A stretch of DNA of 64,000 nt from positions 248,001 to 312,000 of the forward strand of contig JARGXX010000068.1 of the NCBI GenBank assembly GCA_030374765.1, written 5' to 3'. Every line of letters begins with the position of its first letter. Position 1 is the first letter of the stretch. Shown here one piece after another: positions 1 to 9,425 of the stretch. The stretch comes from Agarophyton chilense (lineage: Eukaryota; Rhodophyta; Florideophyceae; Gracilariales; Gracilariaceae). The notes below the pieces were generated by a model. It saw nothing but the letters and a program-made list of their open reading frames with translations, had not been told where the DNA came from and did not search any database. A program made the translations under genes and the position numbers.

Positions 1-1338
1 TGTTTCACTGGCGGAAACGGGCTTAATGATGACGGTACCATTTCAGAAGCTGCTGCTGGCTATGCTTTTTTTCGCAATGTCTGTGAAGAAGCCAACGTCG
101 ATGTCTCCGCCTTTCAATTTATTCTTGAGCACAACAGCCACAACACCAAAGAAAACCTGCGAAACGTCATCGAAGAATTGCGCCGTCGTTTCGGCGCTGA
201 TGCGCTTTCAGCTTGTCACTTCACCCTCGTGTCCAGTGACTATCACCTCATTCGCATTCAAGAGGTTCATCGATTGAGCCCTCGTCAAAGTGTCTTGTTT
301 CCGCTCGAAGTTTCCGCTTCCACTTGGAATTGTATCTTTGCAGCATATCCATTTTGTGTCAGTCGCGATCCCGCCACCGCCTTTCTAGGGCGCGCCGTCG
401 TTCTAGCAAATGATCTTGGTATTCTTCACGTCAATCTCAAAGGCGCTCTCATTGACCGTGAATTCGTTTCCAAGGAGAATCTTGATCGTCTCAACGAAAC
501 CTTTGCCAAAATGCGAGAAATGTACCGAGTTATCCACTCAAACACCTCTGCTACTGGCGGCTTCAAAACCGACATGCGCAAGCACGCAGAAACGCTCGAA
601 CTCGCCATTCACCACATTCGCGAGGTACACACTCTGCTCGGCCCGCTCAACGAGACTGGTTCCTCCGTCCCGCACGCGCACCTTGAACTTGGACTTGAGC
701 ACCTCACAAGCGCCATCCGCGCCATGCGTTCTTCTATGGATCCTGATCGGGTGCTCCGAACACACGACAGAATGGCCATCATAGAGGACATGATCAGTTT
801 TGTTGCCGAACAAAAAGGCACACTATATTCATCGTCATCCTCTGTTTCGGACGACTCTGATGGCGGTAATCAACACGCTCACATTTTCTCAGAGAATGAC
901 GATGTGTCGTTTTTCGACTCAGTCCCTGGAAAATCCTCAGACAAGCGGAAACCAACCACGCGCATGACCACTGCTATGATCAACGAGGTCACCTGGAGAG
1001 GGGGCCAAATTTTCAAAGGAAACGGCAAGAAAATTGCTCGAGATGGACCTAACATCATCATTGCCGACAGCGCTGCCCCCATGGCATCTAATTCGACTCA
1101 CAAAACCTCGCTAGGAACCCGTCGAACTGCTGCTCATTCCGATACTCTGGCTGGTCATCTCGCAAGCTCGTTGGTATCGAACAAACCACCCAAACCTCGA
1201 TCTGCTTCCACCAATCCACGTTCTCGTTCTCGCTCGTCCACCGCTCGCAAGACTCAAGCCCGTGCGTCAACCTCTTCCAAAAAACGGAACCCGTCTGCCA
1301 GGAAACTTGCGAGTCCGTCGCAGAGCGAGAGTGTGTAG
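1..1338 (+). CDS. DUF218 (SanA/YdcF-like) domain protein, 5' end outside window
   Basis: The frame is open from the first base, so the start lies upstream; 445 codons are visible. The first 90 residues carry the hallmarks of DUF218: a TGGNG loop (residues 3-7), SEA (15-17), an E-x-x-S-x-N-T-x-E-N motif (43-52) and SSDYHLIR (78-85), which matches the family's TSDYHxxRA motif. DUF218 proteins in bacteria are membrane-associated and linked to envelope functions; their eukaryotic role is not established. After the domain comes a helical region (about 90-270) and then a basic tail rich in Ser, Arg, Lys and Pro, ending at a TAG at 1336-1338. A Ser/Asp-rich patch lies near residues 275-290. I am confident of the domain but not of the function. 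No intron is visible in the part seen. Confidence 0.8.
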   Translation, partial: CFTGGNGLNDDGTISEAAAGYAFFRNVCEEANVDVSAFQFILEHNSHNTKENLRNVIEELRRRFGADALSACHFTLVSSDYHLIRIQEVHRLSPRQSVLFPLEVSASTWNCIFAAYPFCVSRDPATAFLGRAVVLANDLGILHVNLKGALIDREFVSKENLDRLNETFAKMREMYRVIHSNTSATGGFKTDMRKHAETLELAIHHIREVHTLLGPLNETGSSVPHAHLELGLEHLTSAIRAMRSSMDPDRVLRTHDRMAIIEDMISFVAEQKGTLYSSSSSVSDDSDGGNQHAHIFSENDDVSFFDSVPGKSSDKRKPTTRMTTAMINEVTWRGGQIFKGNGKKIARDGPNIIIADSAAPMASNSTHKTSLGTRRTAAHSDTLAGHLASSLVSNKPPKPRSASTNPRSRSRSSTARKTQARASTSSKKRNPSARKLASPSQSESV

Positions 1339-2055
1339 GCGACTCGCCTTTCTTTTTCCTTTTCTTTTCTTGTTTGTTGCTTCTATACAGATAAGAGTAG
1401 GGTGACGGGGTTGATAGTTTCTCAACCGGGAATGGGTCTGTTCCTACTCTTCTCTATTTCATTCTGGCGCAGGAGATAGAGGAGTCACAGTACTCCTCAC
1501 ATTTGTAACTAACCCAAGGTCATCGAGTGGGGGTTTGTATCAAAGTTCCCTATGATCATTACGCGTTGTTCAAACCACACCACTCGAAGAAACGGACCGT
1601 CATCACAGGCATTCTAACAGTTCTTTTAAAGTATTCAGTTTTTTTACGCAACGTTTGTTGCTGGTTACCATACCACCTTCGTTCCTTTGATATCTCAGGA
1701 TGGCATTTGATGATTACAATGCTCATTTTCTTACAACAATTCCCAAATAGATTACGGAATCATAATGAGTAGGCGCCACAGTGCCTACACACTTATGCAT
1801 CCGCCCACAGGCAAAATTTCACCCGTTGCCAGTCCGCACAAGGACAATTCTCGACATGTTTGCCGCACATGTCCCCAGTTCTTGTGCAAACTTTCCCAAT
1901 ACCAAGTAGACACTCTGTACGAGAGTTAGGATGGAATTCAGGTCCTGGGGACATCGTTTTGCTGCTGCGTCTCGCCAAAACCGAGAAGTCGAGATCGAAA
2001 TTTGTAGTTAATGTGACACAGAGATTATCATAGGCTTACTGTGGATCTCCCAAGT
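1339..2055. other. Intergenic, convergent 3' ends
   Basis: This lies between the DUF218 gene and the convergent glutathione reductase gene. Only short ORFs without recognisable motifs are present, and I see nothing functional beyond T-rich sequence just after the DUF218 stop. Confidence 0.5.
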
Positions 2056-3606
2056 TTATTGTGGATCAGGTTCCTTTGTTCTCAAAGTTACAATCTCTTC
2101 GGCGCTAACAGGATGCACCGGCATTGTAGCGTCAAAGTCTGCCTTTGTGGCACCGGCCTTCATGGCGACACCCAGTATTTGAATGACTTCACCAGCGGCA
2201 GCATCCAGCAAGTGACATCCGACCACTTTATCCGTGCTTTTCTCAACGATGAGCTTCATGAATGTTTTCTCACCTTCGCGCTTGGTGAGAGTGTGTTTCA
2301 TTGGCCGGAATGCTGTCTTGTACACATCGACACCATTCTTGCCATACTTTTCTCTTGCCTGAGTTTCAGTTAGACCGCAAGTCCCAATGCTTGGAGTTGA
2401 AAATACGGCAGTAGGGATGTCATTATAGTTGACGTTTCTCTTCTTGTCCCCGTAGAGAGTGTCAGCGAACGCATGGCCCTCTGCAATGGCAACTGGGGTG
2501 AGACATACCCTATCTGTGACATCTCCAATGGCGTAGATATGATCAACATTAGTCTTATTCCAATCATCGACCAGGATCTTGCCACTGTCACCGGTCTTCA
2601 CACCGGCGGCTTCAAGCGCGATTCCTTCCGTGCTTGGAACTCTGCCGGTGGCATACAGAACAAGATCGGTCTCAAACAGTTCATCGTTGGTTGAGGTTAC
2701 AGTGAATGAGCCGTCGGCATTTTTCACAATCCTTTTGACATTAGAATTGAAACGAACATCAACACCGGTGATTCTCATCTGTTCCGCGAGATGTTTCCGA
2801 ACGTCATCATCAAAACCTCTCAAGAACAAGTCGCGACGATAAAGCTGGACTATTTGAGAGCCATAACCGTGAAAGATGCAGGCAAACTCAACTGCAATGT
2901 AGCCGCCACCCACAATTAAACAGCGCTTTGGTAGCTGCTCAAGATAAAACGCTTCGTTGCTGGTAATGGCATGTTCTCTCCCTTCAAATTGCGGCACAAA
3001 AGGATGCCCACCGGTGGCGACAAGAATCTTGTCAGCAGTGTATTGCGCATCGCCAACTTGAACGGTATGACTGTCAACAAATTTTGCCTTGCCCTGAATG
3101 AGATGGACACCAGCCTTATCCAGCAATCTACCATAGATACCGTTTAATCGCTCGATCTCGGCGTTCTTGTTGCGAATCAATCTTGACCAGTCCAAAGAAG
3201 GCGTGGGTACATCCCAGCCATACGCTGAGGCATCGTGAAAATCATGACCATAATGACTTCCGTACACAAACAATTTCTTCGGCACGCAACCCACATTGAC
3301 ACAGGTACCACCCAGAGGTGCGTACTCGGCCACCGCAACCTTGGCACCGTGGTTCGCGGCAATTCGTGATGCTCGAACGCCGCCAGAACCAGCACCGATC
3401 ACAAACAGATCATACTGATAGCCATGGGCCAAGGTGCTCTGTTGCGTGTCCTGCGCCGCGACGGCAGACATATTGAAAAGAAAGCGCGAAGAAGCGCGTC
3501 GGGAACGAGGACGAAAGGGCGTCAAAGATCGCGACTGTGGCAACGTGAAAGCGGTGATGAAGCGCGCCGAGCGTAGAACAGCAGGCGACACGAAGGCGGA
3601 CGACAT
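2056..3606 (-). CDS. GSR: Glutathione reductase (NADPH), probably organelle-targeted
   Basis: This 516-residue flavoprotein disulfide reductase reduces oxidised glutathione with NADPH. It has the FAD-binding GAGSGG (71-76), the redox-active disulfide motif GGTCVNVGCVPK (99-110; C102 and C107), the NADPH-binding GGGYIAVE (233-240) followed by paired Arg residues in the position that contacts the 2'-phosphate, the second FAD motif YAIGDV, and the C-terminal HPVSAEE (H498, E503) that supplies the catalytic base to the partner subunit. The GCVPKK and HPxSAEE sequences and the NADPH-type arginines separate it from lipoamide dehydrogenase and trypanothione-type enzymes. I chose the ATG at 3606: it opens a 45-residue Ser/Arg/Phe-rich, acid-poor leader typical of a transit peptide. 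A later Met at residue 46 could give a cytosolic form. The open frame runs back to 3753, but that stretch does not resemble the family. No introns. Confidence 0.95.
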   Translation of the reverse strand: MSSAFVSPAVLRSARFITAFTLPQSRSLTPFRPRSRRASSRFLFNMSAVAAQDTQQSTLAHGYQYDLFVIGAGSGGVRASRIAANHGAKVAVAEYAPLGGTCVNVGCVPKKLFVYGSHYGHDFHDASAYGWDVPTPSLDWSRLIRNKNAEIERLNGIYGRLLDKAGVHLIQGKAKFVDSHTVQVGDAQYTADKILVATGGHPFVPQFEGREHAITSNEAFYLEQLPKRCLIVGGGYIAVEFACIFHGYGSQIVQLYRRDLFLRGFDDDVRKHLAEQMRITGVDVRFNSNVKRIVKNADGSFTVTSTNDELFETDLVLYATGRVPSTEGIALEAAGVKTGDSGKILVDDWNKTNVDHIYAIGDVTDRVCLTPVAIAEGHAFADTLYGDKKRNVNYNDIPTAVFSTPSIGTCGLTETQAREKYGKNGVDVYKTAFRPMKHTLTKREGEKTFMKLIVEKSTDKVVGCHLLDAAAGEVIQILGVAMKAGATKADFDATMPVHPVSAEEIVTLRTKEPDPQ

Positions 3607-5491
3607 CACGCGTGTGAAGGGGCGGATGCTTTTAAGCGCTCCGGAAGGGGGGCTGTAGCAATCCGGTGGGTAGAATTGGACTATGTGAGGGGCAGGCAGA
3701 CACAGTGGCACTGCATGGCGAGTGTGGCAAAACGGCAGCTTGTTTACATGCAAATTTCACTGCAAGGCTGTGCTTGCTGGCTGCGTTGTGTGGCGCGCTG
3801 CAATGTGCCTGCGAGTCGAAAGGCGTTTCTCTGTCTGCACTCGAGACTTATGGTAATCCCACCACGCTTCCCGCGGTGACCACCGTCGATGATCGAGTGT
3901 GTACGTACGTACCCATCTCTACATCTCTTCTATATCTCTATCCACCTTCTTTCGTTGCATGCAGCAGGTCGGTGCTGAGCAAGCAATCGCGCGGCTACTC
4001 TGTTCGGTCTGTGGCTGGCGGGGGACTCATGCTCGGAGCACAATTATTCCGAACTTGTTGTTCTTCACGCAGCTTCCTTCTCCTGTTCAAAGTTTCACCT
4101 TAGAACATGCTCGAAGCGACTAAAAGGCAGAGACATGTAGCGCCACACTCGAGTTACCCTCCCAACACATTGTCGCACAGGGAGTTGCGTTCGCATCCCG
4201 ACGTTTGGGGTCCTAATAACCCGCCATCTCTTTTTTTTCAAATGTCCAGCCCTGTCATAGAACCTCACCATTTGGGAATTCATTCCTCATCATGTCACCG
4301 GACAGGGGACTTGCCTCGGGCGCAACGCCGTCACGATTCCACCACCATCACCGCCGATTGGCTACCAAATAATTGGTAGCAATGGTTTCAGTTCCCCGCA
4401 GTATCTACCGTTACTCTAGTCAAACATCAAAAACACCAACAGCAACTGAAAATACTGTTTCATCGGATCCTGCGATGTACGAAGGGTACATTGAATATCC
4501 TTCCCATGTTGAAAGCGCAAATATTTGAGACGAAACAGATGCCCTAACGGTTCGAAATTCGAGTGCGAACATACCAATGCTCTCTTTGTCGTGTTCATCA
4601 ACGCGGCGTTAATCCCTCATACCTCGTGAGTGAGGCGCCCCGAGATACCTCACGCCTCATCAAGCACACGTCTGGGAGGTGTTGAAAGGTTTTGAGCATG
4701 CCAACATGGCCAAATGTCGTGCTTGTGTTAAGCGAGCAAATCTTCTGCTTGGACTGCGTATCGCAAATACATAATTCAGAACCCCTTGCGGAAAGAGTGT
4801 TGCGCAAGCATAGTACATGAAACACAGACCTCTGCTTGACTGCAATCAGCAGCGAAGTTGAACATTCTCGCCCCGTGGGATATTGCCACAATCAATGACA
4901 GTATGTTTATTGAATTCCACCCTTGTCTTTCTACTGGCAGCTCGTTGGCGCTCAAATCCGCCACGCCTTTGTCCCTTGACGAAGACGCAACTCATTCAGA
5001 ACCTAATAATGACTGCTACGCCCTGCGTTTAGTGAAGGATTATCTCGAGGTCCGCAAAAGTTCAAAAAGGAACACTTCACCCACAATTGCTTCGAGACGG
5101 CTATCAATCGCAATATCGACAAAGAGCAGAGTTTCCCTACTTTCTGCAAGTGTAGGTACGACGAAAGAACAAAGGCAGCTGCTTACGATCATGTACTGTA
5201 TCAACCCACGACCTACCTCGGCTTACCTGATGCAAGATCAAAATCCATACTACGTTGACATTTTCGACAAATTGCAGCGAGGACTCAAGGCACGTTGACC
5301 GGATCAGTGGATGGAGCCGCTGAATCCTACAGTGATATGTGTTCAGCATCAGACGCCGCTCCAAAGTCGAAACCCGATGACTCAAAAAGAATACTTTATG
5401 ACTTGCTATTCTAACCTAACCTACACATCAATCTAACTACCCAACTCCTTCAACGCCTCCCATGCGATTACTCCTTTGGGATATCTAGCCT
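3607..5491. other. Intergenic region without convincing gene
   Basis: This contains the upstream region of the glutathione reductase gene and the 3' flank of the pyrophosphatase-like gene. Open frames exist, the longest 146 codons at 4858-5298 (+), but none shows a recognisable domain. A small perfect inverted repeat at 4361-4380 is listed separately. Confidence 0.5.
4361..4380. repeat. Short perfect inverted repeat (8-bp arms)
   Basis: GCTACCAA and TTGGTAGC flank a 4-base ATAA spacer. Directly outside lie ATTG and AAT, so the palindrome extends further with a one-base gap and includes a reverse CCAAT box. It lies in intergenic DNA, about 750 bp upstream of the glutathione reductase start. 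It could be a transcription-factor site or a chance palindrome. Confidence 0.4.
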
Positions 5492-7003
5492 TCAATTCGA
5501 CCTCGGCGTCCTTCCAGCCTCATCCCGAAGCACGGTCGTGGTAATCATGCCAGGCTTTCCAACCCGCGGAGAGCTCAGTGGTTCCAACGGGATGCTTGTA
5601 AACTCAGCTCTCGACCGACGAGAAAGCCCCGGCATCACCCGAGGACTCACAGGCCGCTTGGGACGTCCGAATGCACCAAGTGCGTCCGACATTTGACTGC
5701 CGGGCGTCACTTTGTTTGGGTCGAAAACTGGCGATTCCACAAAGAATGGACTCAACGACCTGCGGTCAGACGCGTAGAGGGGGATGCGCCCTTGGCTTGC
5801 GTACCGTTTGTTCTCCCTGTGTCTCCAATACGCATAGACACACACCCCGAGAATTGCAAGCGCCAACAGAATACCCCCAATCCAACCCTGACTCGCGTCG
5901 GCACGCATCAGCGTTACGGATACGAGTGACAGAGCTGCCAACATCCTGCTCACAGACCGCAATGCCGGCTCCACAACTTCGCACAACGACGCTGCAAAAG
6001 TCTCCAAGTTTCTCCTGGAGCGTTTTCGCTTGATGCCGCCCATTGCGTATCCATTCTGGATACAACAACCGGTGCTTAGCACCGCGCTCCCGAGCACGAA
6101 GCTCGTAAAAACAGACGCTAACGTCATCGTGATGAGCGCCCGATTCCCGAGTCCGAAACCGACCGCAAAGGGAGACACAAACGCAATTCCAACTGGCACC
6201 AGGCTTTCCAGCAGTGAAATACGTCCGATCACTCGCACTGAAGTCTTGTCCAACCCCCTAACCTTCAGCACCGACCGTTGCCTAGCGACAATGTACAGAA
6301 CGCTTGCAATCACCAGGGGAAGAAAGATTCCGATAATCAATCCGAGTACCATGAGAACATCGAATGGTGGAATGCCGAAGTTAGAAATAAGTCTCAGTGG
6401 CGGCTGCTCTGGTCCACCCACAAGATCTCTCGGTGACAGCTGAAGCCCCGCTTGTTGCAGCGTGGCCAGAACCAGAATAAAACCGGTGAGCACCGATGCG
6501 CCTTGCAGAAATGTAGCCCCAGCGGAAGCGGCCTCAATTCCCACTCCTTTGACAGCATCGCCGTCTCTCTCCGCACGTTGTTTGGATGCAATGCGCGTAA
6601 TACCTTGCGCGTCTAACCCAACGGAACCCAGCGCAACGGCCGTGCAAGCGACCCCACTCAAGCTCATGTATGAGACAACCATAACGCCGACGCCGAAGGC
6701 GTCGTAGAGAACAAACGAGGATATGATAGCCGCGAAGACAAGCGAGCCTCCGAGTAAACTGCATATGACACCGTTCCCAAGACAGTGCACAAGAAGAGCT
6801 CTTGTCCCAGACCGAGCGGCTTTCTGGATGCCGGCTGCGGGTCTGAATGAGTCGGATACAAAGTAGATCCCACAGAAGCCACTCAAGACAACGCCTGCAA
6901 AGAGTCCTATTAGGCAGCATAGAAATAGTCTCCATGAGGTTGTAGACGCAGAACCTAGACTCCGACCTGAGGCAGCCACCGGCCGGTACTTGTCAGCTTT
7001 CAT
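5492..7003 (-). CDS. Multi-pass membrane protein resembling the C-terminal half of a membrane pyrophosphatase, catalytic residues lost
   Basis: The protein has 503 residues with about nine hydrophobic segments (roughly 25-49, 70-98, 101-126, 162-184, 212-240, 265-284, 288-311, 350-366, 373-393) and a cytosolic-looking Ser/Pro/Arg-rich tail of about 105 residues. The order and spacing of segments follow the second half of H+-translocating pyrophosphatases (PF03030). Residues 53-66 parallel their YKPVQDVADSCRTG stretch, 120-139 their AxGPISDNAGGIAEMA region, 212-240 their FIGLxxGAMLPY helix, 252-270 their region leading to KEMIPPG, and 338-352 their GDTIGDPLKDTSGP region. The acidic and Lys residues that bind Mg-pyrophosphate are mostly replaced, and the N-terminal half with the DxGADLxGK motif is absent; only 590 bp separate this gene from the next one. 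If the assignment is right, it cannot hydrolyse pyrophosphate and may be a structural or regulatory relative. The homology is inferred by eye against remembered motifs. Alternative: an unrelated multi-pass protein. Confidence 0.6.
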   Translation of the reverse strand: MKADKYRPVAASGRSLGSASTTSWRLFLCCLIGLFAGVVLSGFCGIYFVSDSFRPAAGIQKAARSGTRALLVHCLGNGVICSLLGGSLVFAAIISSFVLYDAFGVGVMVVSYMSLSGVACTAVALGSVGLDAQGITRIASKQRAERDGDAVKGVGIEAASAGATFLQGASVLTGFILVLATLQQAGLQLSPRDLVGGPEQPPLRLISNFGIPPFDVLMVLGLIIGIFLPLVIASVLYIVARQRSVLKVRGLDKTSVRVIGRISLLESLVPVGIAFVSPFAVGFGLGNRALITMTLASVFTSFVLGSAVLSTGCCIQNGYAMGGIKRKRSRRNLETFAASLCEVVEPALRSVSRMLAALSLVSVTLMRADASQGWIGGILLALAILGVCVYAYWRHRENKRYASQGRIPLYASDRRSLSPFFVESPVFDPNKVTPGSQMSDALGAFGRPKRPVSPRVMPGLSRRSRAEFTSIPLEPLSSPRVGKPGMITTTVLRDEAGRTPRSN

Positions 7004-7031
7004 CTGGCCCCCACTTGGAAGCGCAGCAAAG

Positions 7032-7060
7032 CCGGATTAATGTTTTCAACATTAATCCGG
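7032..7060. promoter_or_regulatory. Perfect 13-bp inverted repeat upstream of the pyrophosphatase-like gene
   Basis: CCGGATTAATGTT and AACATTAATCCGG are separated by TTC. The repeat starts 28 bp upstream of the ATG at 7003 on the minus strand and lies between two divergently transcribed genes, so it may be an mRNA 5'-leader hairpin or a dimeric DNA-binding site. The 13 matching pairs are seen directly; the function is inferred. Confidence 0.6.
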
Positions 7061-7518
7061 TCGCTGGTTGCGTTTGTTGTTGTAAGTCGCTCGGAGAGAT
7101 GGGGTCATAAGCGCAATAGCCCCCGCCATTCTCGTTTAAAGTACCAGCCGTAGTACTAGGCTAGGTAGGTAGAGAGGGAAGCGGGTGCATTGCTGCGTCA
7201 GCATGCAAAAGCAATGATGTGCGAGAGCAAGTGGCGCACACGAAGAAGAAAAAAGGATCATCTCAAGACGCGCGGGAATGCGCGCACGACGCGCGGGCTC
7301 TCATCATTCCACACCGCGCACACAACGCGTGACGTCAAAGAGGTGTGCGAGCAACAATCACAGACGCGCGTGACGTGCGCGTGTGGTTGTGTGGAAGCTG
7401 CGCTCAAGAGCGTTTGTCCAATCATTGGCGTGTCCAATTCAAATGCACGCTTGTTCAAATACGCCGTGCCGCTTGCGCACGCGTACTTCATTCTCGTCGC
7501 GCTTTTGTCCTTGTCCTT

Positions 7519-7555
<37 letters not shown>
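7519..7555. repeat. (GTC)n microsatellite in the 5' leader of the zinc-finger gene
   Basis: About twelve uninterrupted GTC/TCG units lie about 40 bp upstream of the preferred ATG of the zinc-finger gene. An open frame runs through the repeat as poly-Ser in phase with that gene, so an N-terminally extended form starting near 7214 cannot be fully excluded. I treat the repeat as 5' UTR. Confidence 0.75.
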
Positions 7556-7556
<1 letters not shown>

Positions 7557-7594
7557 TTTTGCTGTCGTTGAGCTTGAGCTCTCCCGCCGCCGCT

Positions 7595-7690
7595 ATGGAC
7601 GGCCTGCTGCGCTCCGAGTTCGCCGTCGTGCTCCGCGACTCGCTCAACGGCACGCCGCGCCGCCGCGCCCACGTCACACCGCCACCGCCA

Positions 7691-7725
<35 letters not shown>

Positions 7726-8722
7726 GCCACTGCCGCCACCACCGTCGCAGGCGCCACTGCCGCCAGCAAGCAGTCTACTAGAGTCGCCGCGCAAGAAGGC
7801 GCGCCACATGTCATCAACACAGCCGTTCACACTGCGCTGCGACATGCAGCTAGAGCCGCGGCCGTCCGCGCTAGCATTCGCGCCATTCCCCACATCTCCC
7901 ACATCTCCTCTGCCACCGCCCCGCGGCGTGCTTCCGTTGCTTTACGACGCCTCCTGCGCGCCCTCTGCTGCTCCTGCTTGTTCTGTTCCACCTCCACCAC
8001 CGCCGCCGTGCTCGCCGCTGGGCGCGGTATGTTCTCCCCTTGGATTGTCGCGTTCGCCACGACTGCCGCCGTTGCGCGTGCCACGGTTGGGTGTTGTGAA
8101 GGCTCAAGGCAATTCGCCGAGTTGTTCGCCGCCATTGTCACCGTTGTGCGCACGCGCGCGTTCACCGCGACCGCTTGATGTGCTGGCTGCCGTGAGTGCG
8201 CACACGCGACTGAGCGACGCGCTGCTTCTTTCGTCCTCGCCACTCGCACCAGCACCAGCACCACCGCCAGCACCAGCACCAGCAGCACCAGCAGCACCAC
8301 TGCCAGCGCCTGCACTGGCAGCATCGGCGGGCGCAGCGGGCAGCAGCGCGCGGCGCAAGAAGCGCGCGCGGCGCAGCAGCAACGCGAGCGGCGGTGGCAG
8401 CGGCAGCGGCAGCGGCAGCGGCAGCGGCAGCGGCAGCAATGGCAGCAGCAACACAAAGTCGTTTGCATGTGCGCAGTGTTGTTCAACGTTCTCCCAACAG
8501 TTCAATCTCAACAAGCACGTTCGTGCAGTGCATGAACGACGGCGTCCGTTTGAATGTGACGTGTGTCATGCGCGCTTTCAACAGAAGAGTCATCGCACAA
8601 TGCACCATCTGGCCGTGCACGAAAAGCTGAGACAGTTCTCGTGTGACCAGTGTGAGGCGTCGTTCAGCTGGAGGGGTGTGCTGAAGAAACACCGCAAGAG
8701 CATCCATGGCATTGTGGAGTGA
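7595..8722 (+). CDS. C2H2 zinc-finger protein, three C-terminal fingers
   Basis: This is a 375-residue putative nuclear DNA-binding protein. Three C-x2-C-x12-H-x4-H fingers occupy residues 290-313, 319-342 and 348-371, joined by five-residue linkers (ERRRP, EKLRQ) instead of the canonical TGEKP. The rest is low complexity: a Pro run near residues 28-50, Ala/Pro repeats near 215-245, a basic patch near 255-270 that could be a nuclear localisation signal, and a Gly/Ser repeat near 270-285 just before the fingers. The ATG at 7595 has G at -3 and +4 and opens a plausible N-terminus (MDGLLRSEF); the upstream in-frame region is a GTC repeat. The target is unknown. The gene is divergent from the pyrophosphatase-like gene. 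The long GC-rich repeats imply fast length variation. Confidence 0.85.
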
Positions 8723-8883
8723 GGAATGGGGAATAAGTTTTGGATTGGGGTATGCGTGTGCGTGTGCTTTTGGTTTTGGTTGTTTGTTTGTTTTGTTTGT
8801 ACATAGTGTGTTTATTTATGCTGTTGTTGTTGTTGTTGTTGTTGTTACTGAAGAAGGAGTATAAAGATTGTGTTTACCAGAGA

Positions 8884-8913
8884 GCACGACGGCGCACGAC
8901 GGCGCACGACGGC
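8884..8913. repeat. Three tandem copies of a 10-mer
   Basis: GCACGACGGC is repeated exactly three times, followed by GCC trinucleotides. It is probably slippage-generated minisatellite DNA in the GC-rich intergenic region. Confidence 0.7.
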
Positions 8914-9292
8914 CGCCGCCGCCGCCACTGCCGCTCCGCAGCGACGCCAAAACGCCGCCGCCAACACGTGGCGCGCGCGTTGCGCACGCGCCGTACACGC
9001 GTTGCGCACGTGTCACAACACCCCAACACAAAGCACGCTGCTGTCGCAGCTGTCGCCGCTTCGTTGTGCCTCGAGATTACGCGCACCCACCGTCTGTTGT
9101 TGCTACTGCTTTGCTGCGCCGCGTGCACGCAATCGCTGTGCTGCGTGTGCTGCGTGTGTGTCGTGGCAGATGTGGAAAACGTGGCGCTCTCGCTTTCGAC
9201 GCTTTGTTTCATCGCGCGTTTCGACGCTCTTATCCTTGTCTTTGTTGCGCATTTCACATTTCACGCTGCGTCGCCTTTCATTAATAACTCAA

Positions 9293-9325
9293 CCCCCCTC
9301 CCCTCCCCTCCCCTCCCCTCCCCCC
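9293..9325 (-). promoter_or_regulatory. Potential G-quadruplex in the GPI promoter
   Basis: Read on the minus strand, this is six G4-6 blocks separated by single A residues, well above the four G-tracts needed for an intramolecular quadruplex with one-base loops. It lies about 100 bp upstream of the GPI start. Folding and effect are inferred from sequence only. Confidence 0.5.
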
Positions 9326-9425
9326 GTCGCTCCCCCCATCACCATTCCTTCCTTTCCCCTCCAACCCCAACCCATCGCATTCCGCAGCGCCCTTCCGCAT
9401 CGCCTTCCCCCATCCCTCCCCCAAA

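Larger units (their letters stand above)
8723..9425. other. Intergenic: zinc-finger 3' UTR and GPI promoter, repeat-rich
   Basis: A (TTG)n run (about 8822-8846) lies in the presumed 3' UTR, and three exact tandem copies of a 10-mer (GCACGACGGC) lie at 8884-8913. A run of C4-6 blocks separated by single T occupies 9293-9325, about 100 bp before the GPI ATG. Long frames cross this stretch but reflect composition, not genes. Confidence 0.6.

Noticed and set aside
4858-5298. 146-codon plus-strand frame
   Set aside because: No domain, unclear start context and an ordinary composition for non-coding DNA here; left unannotated.
7258-8514. Long frames on both strands overlapping the zinc-finger gene (for example 214, 277 and 219 codons)
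   Set aside because: They read as repeated Gly, Asp, Ala, Cys or Arg produced by the trinucleotide repeats of the real gene; no domains, and the zinc fingers fix the true frame.
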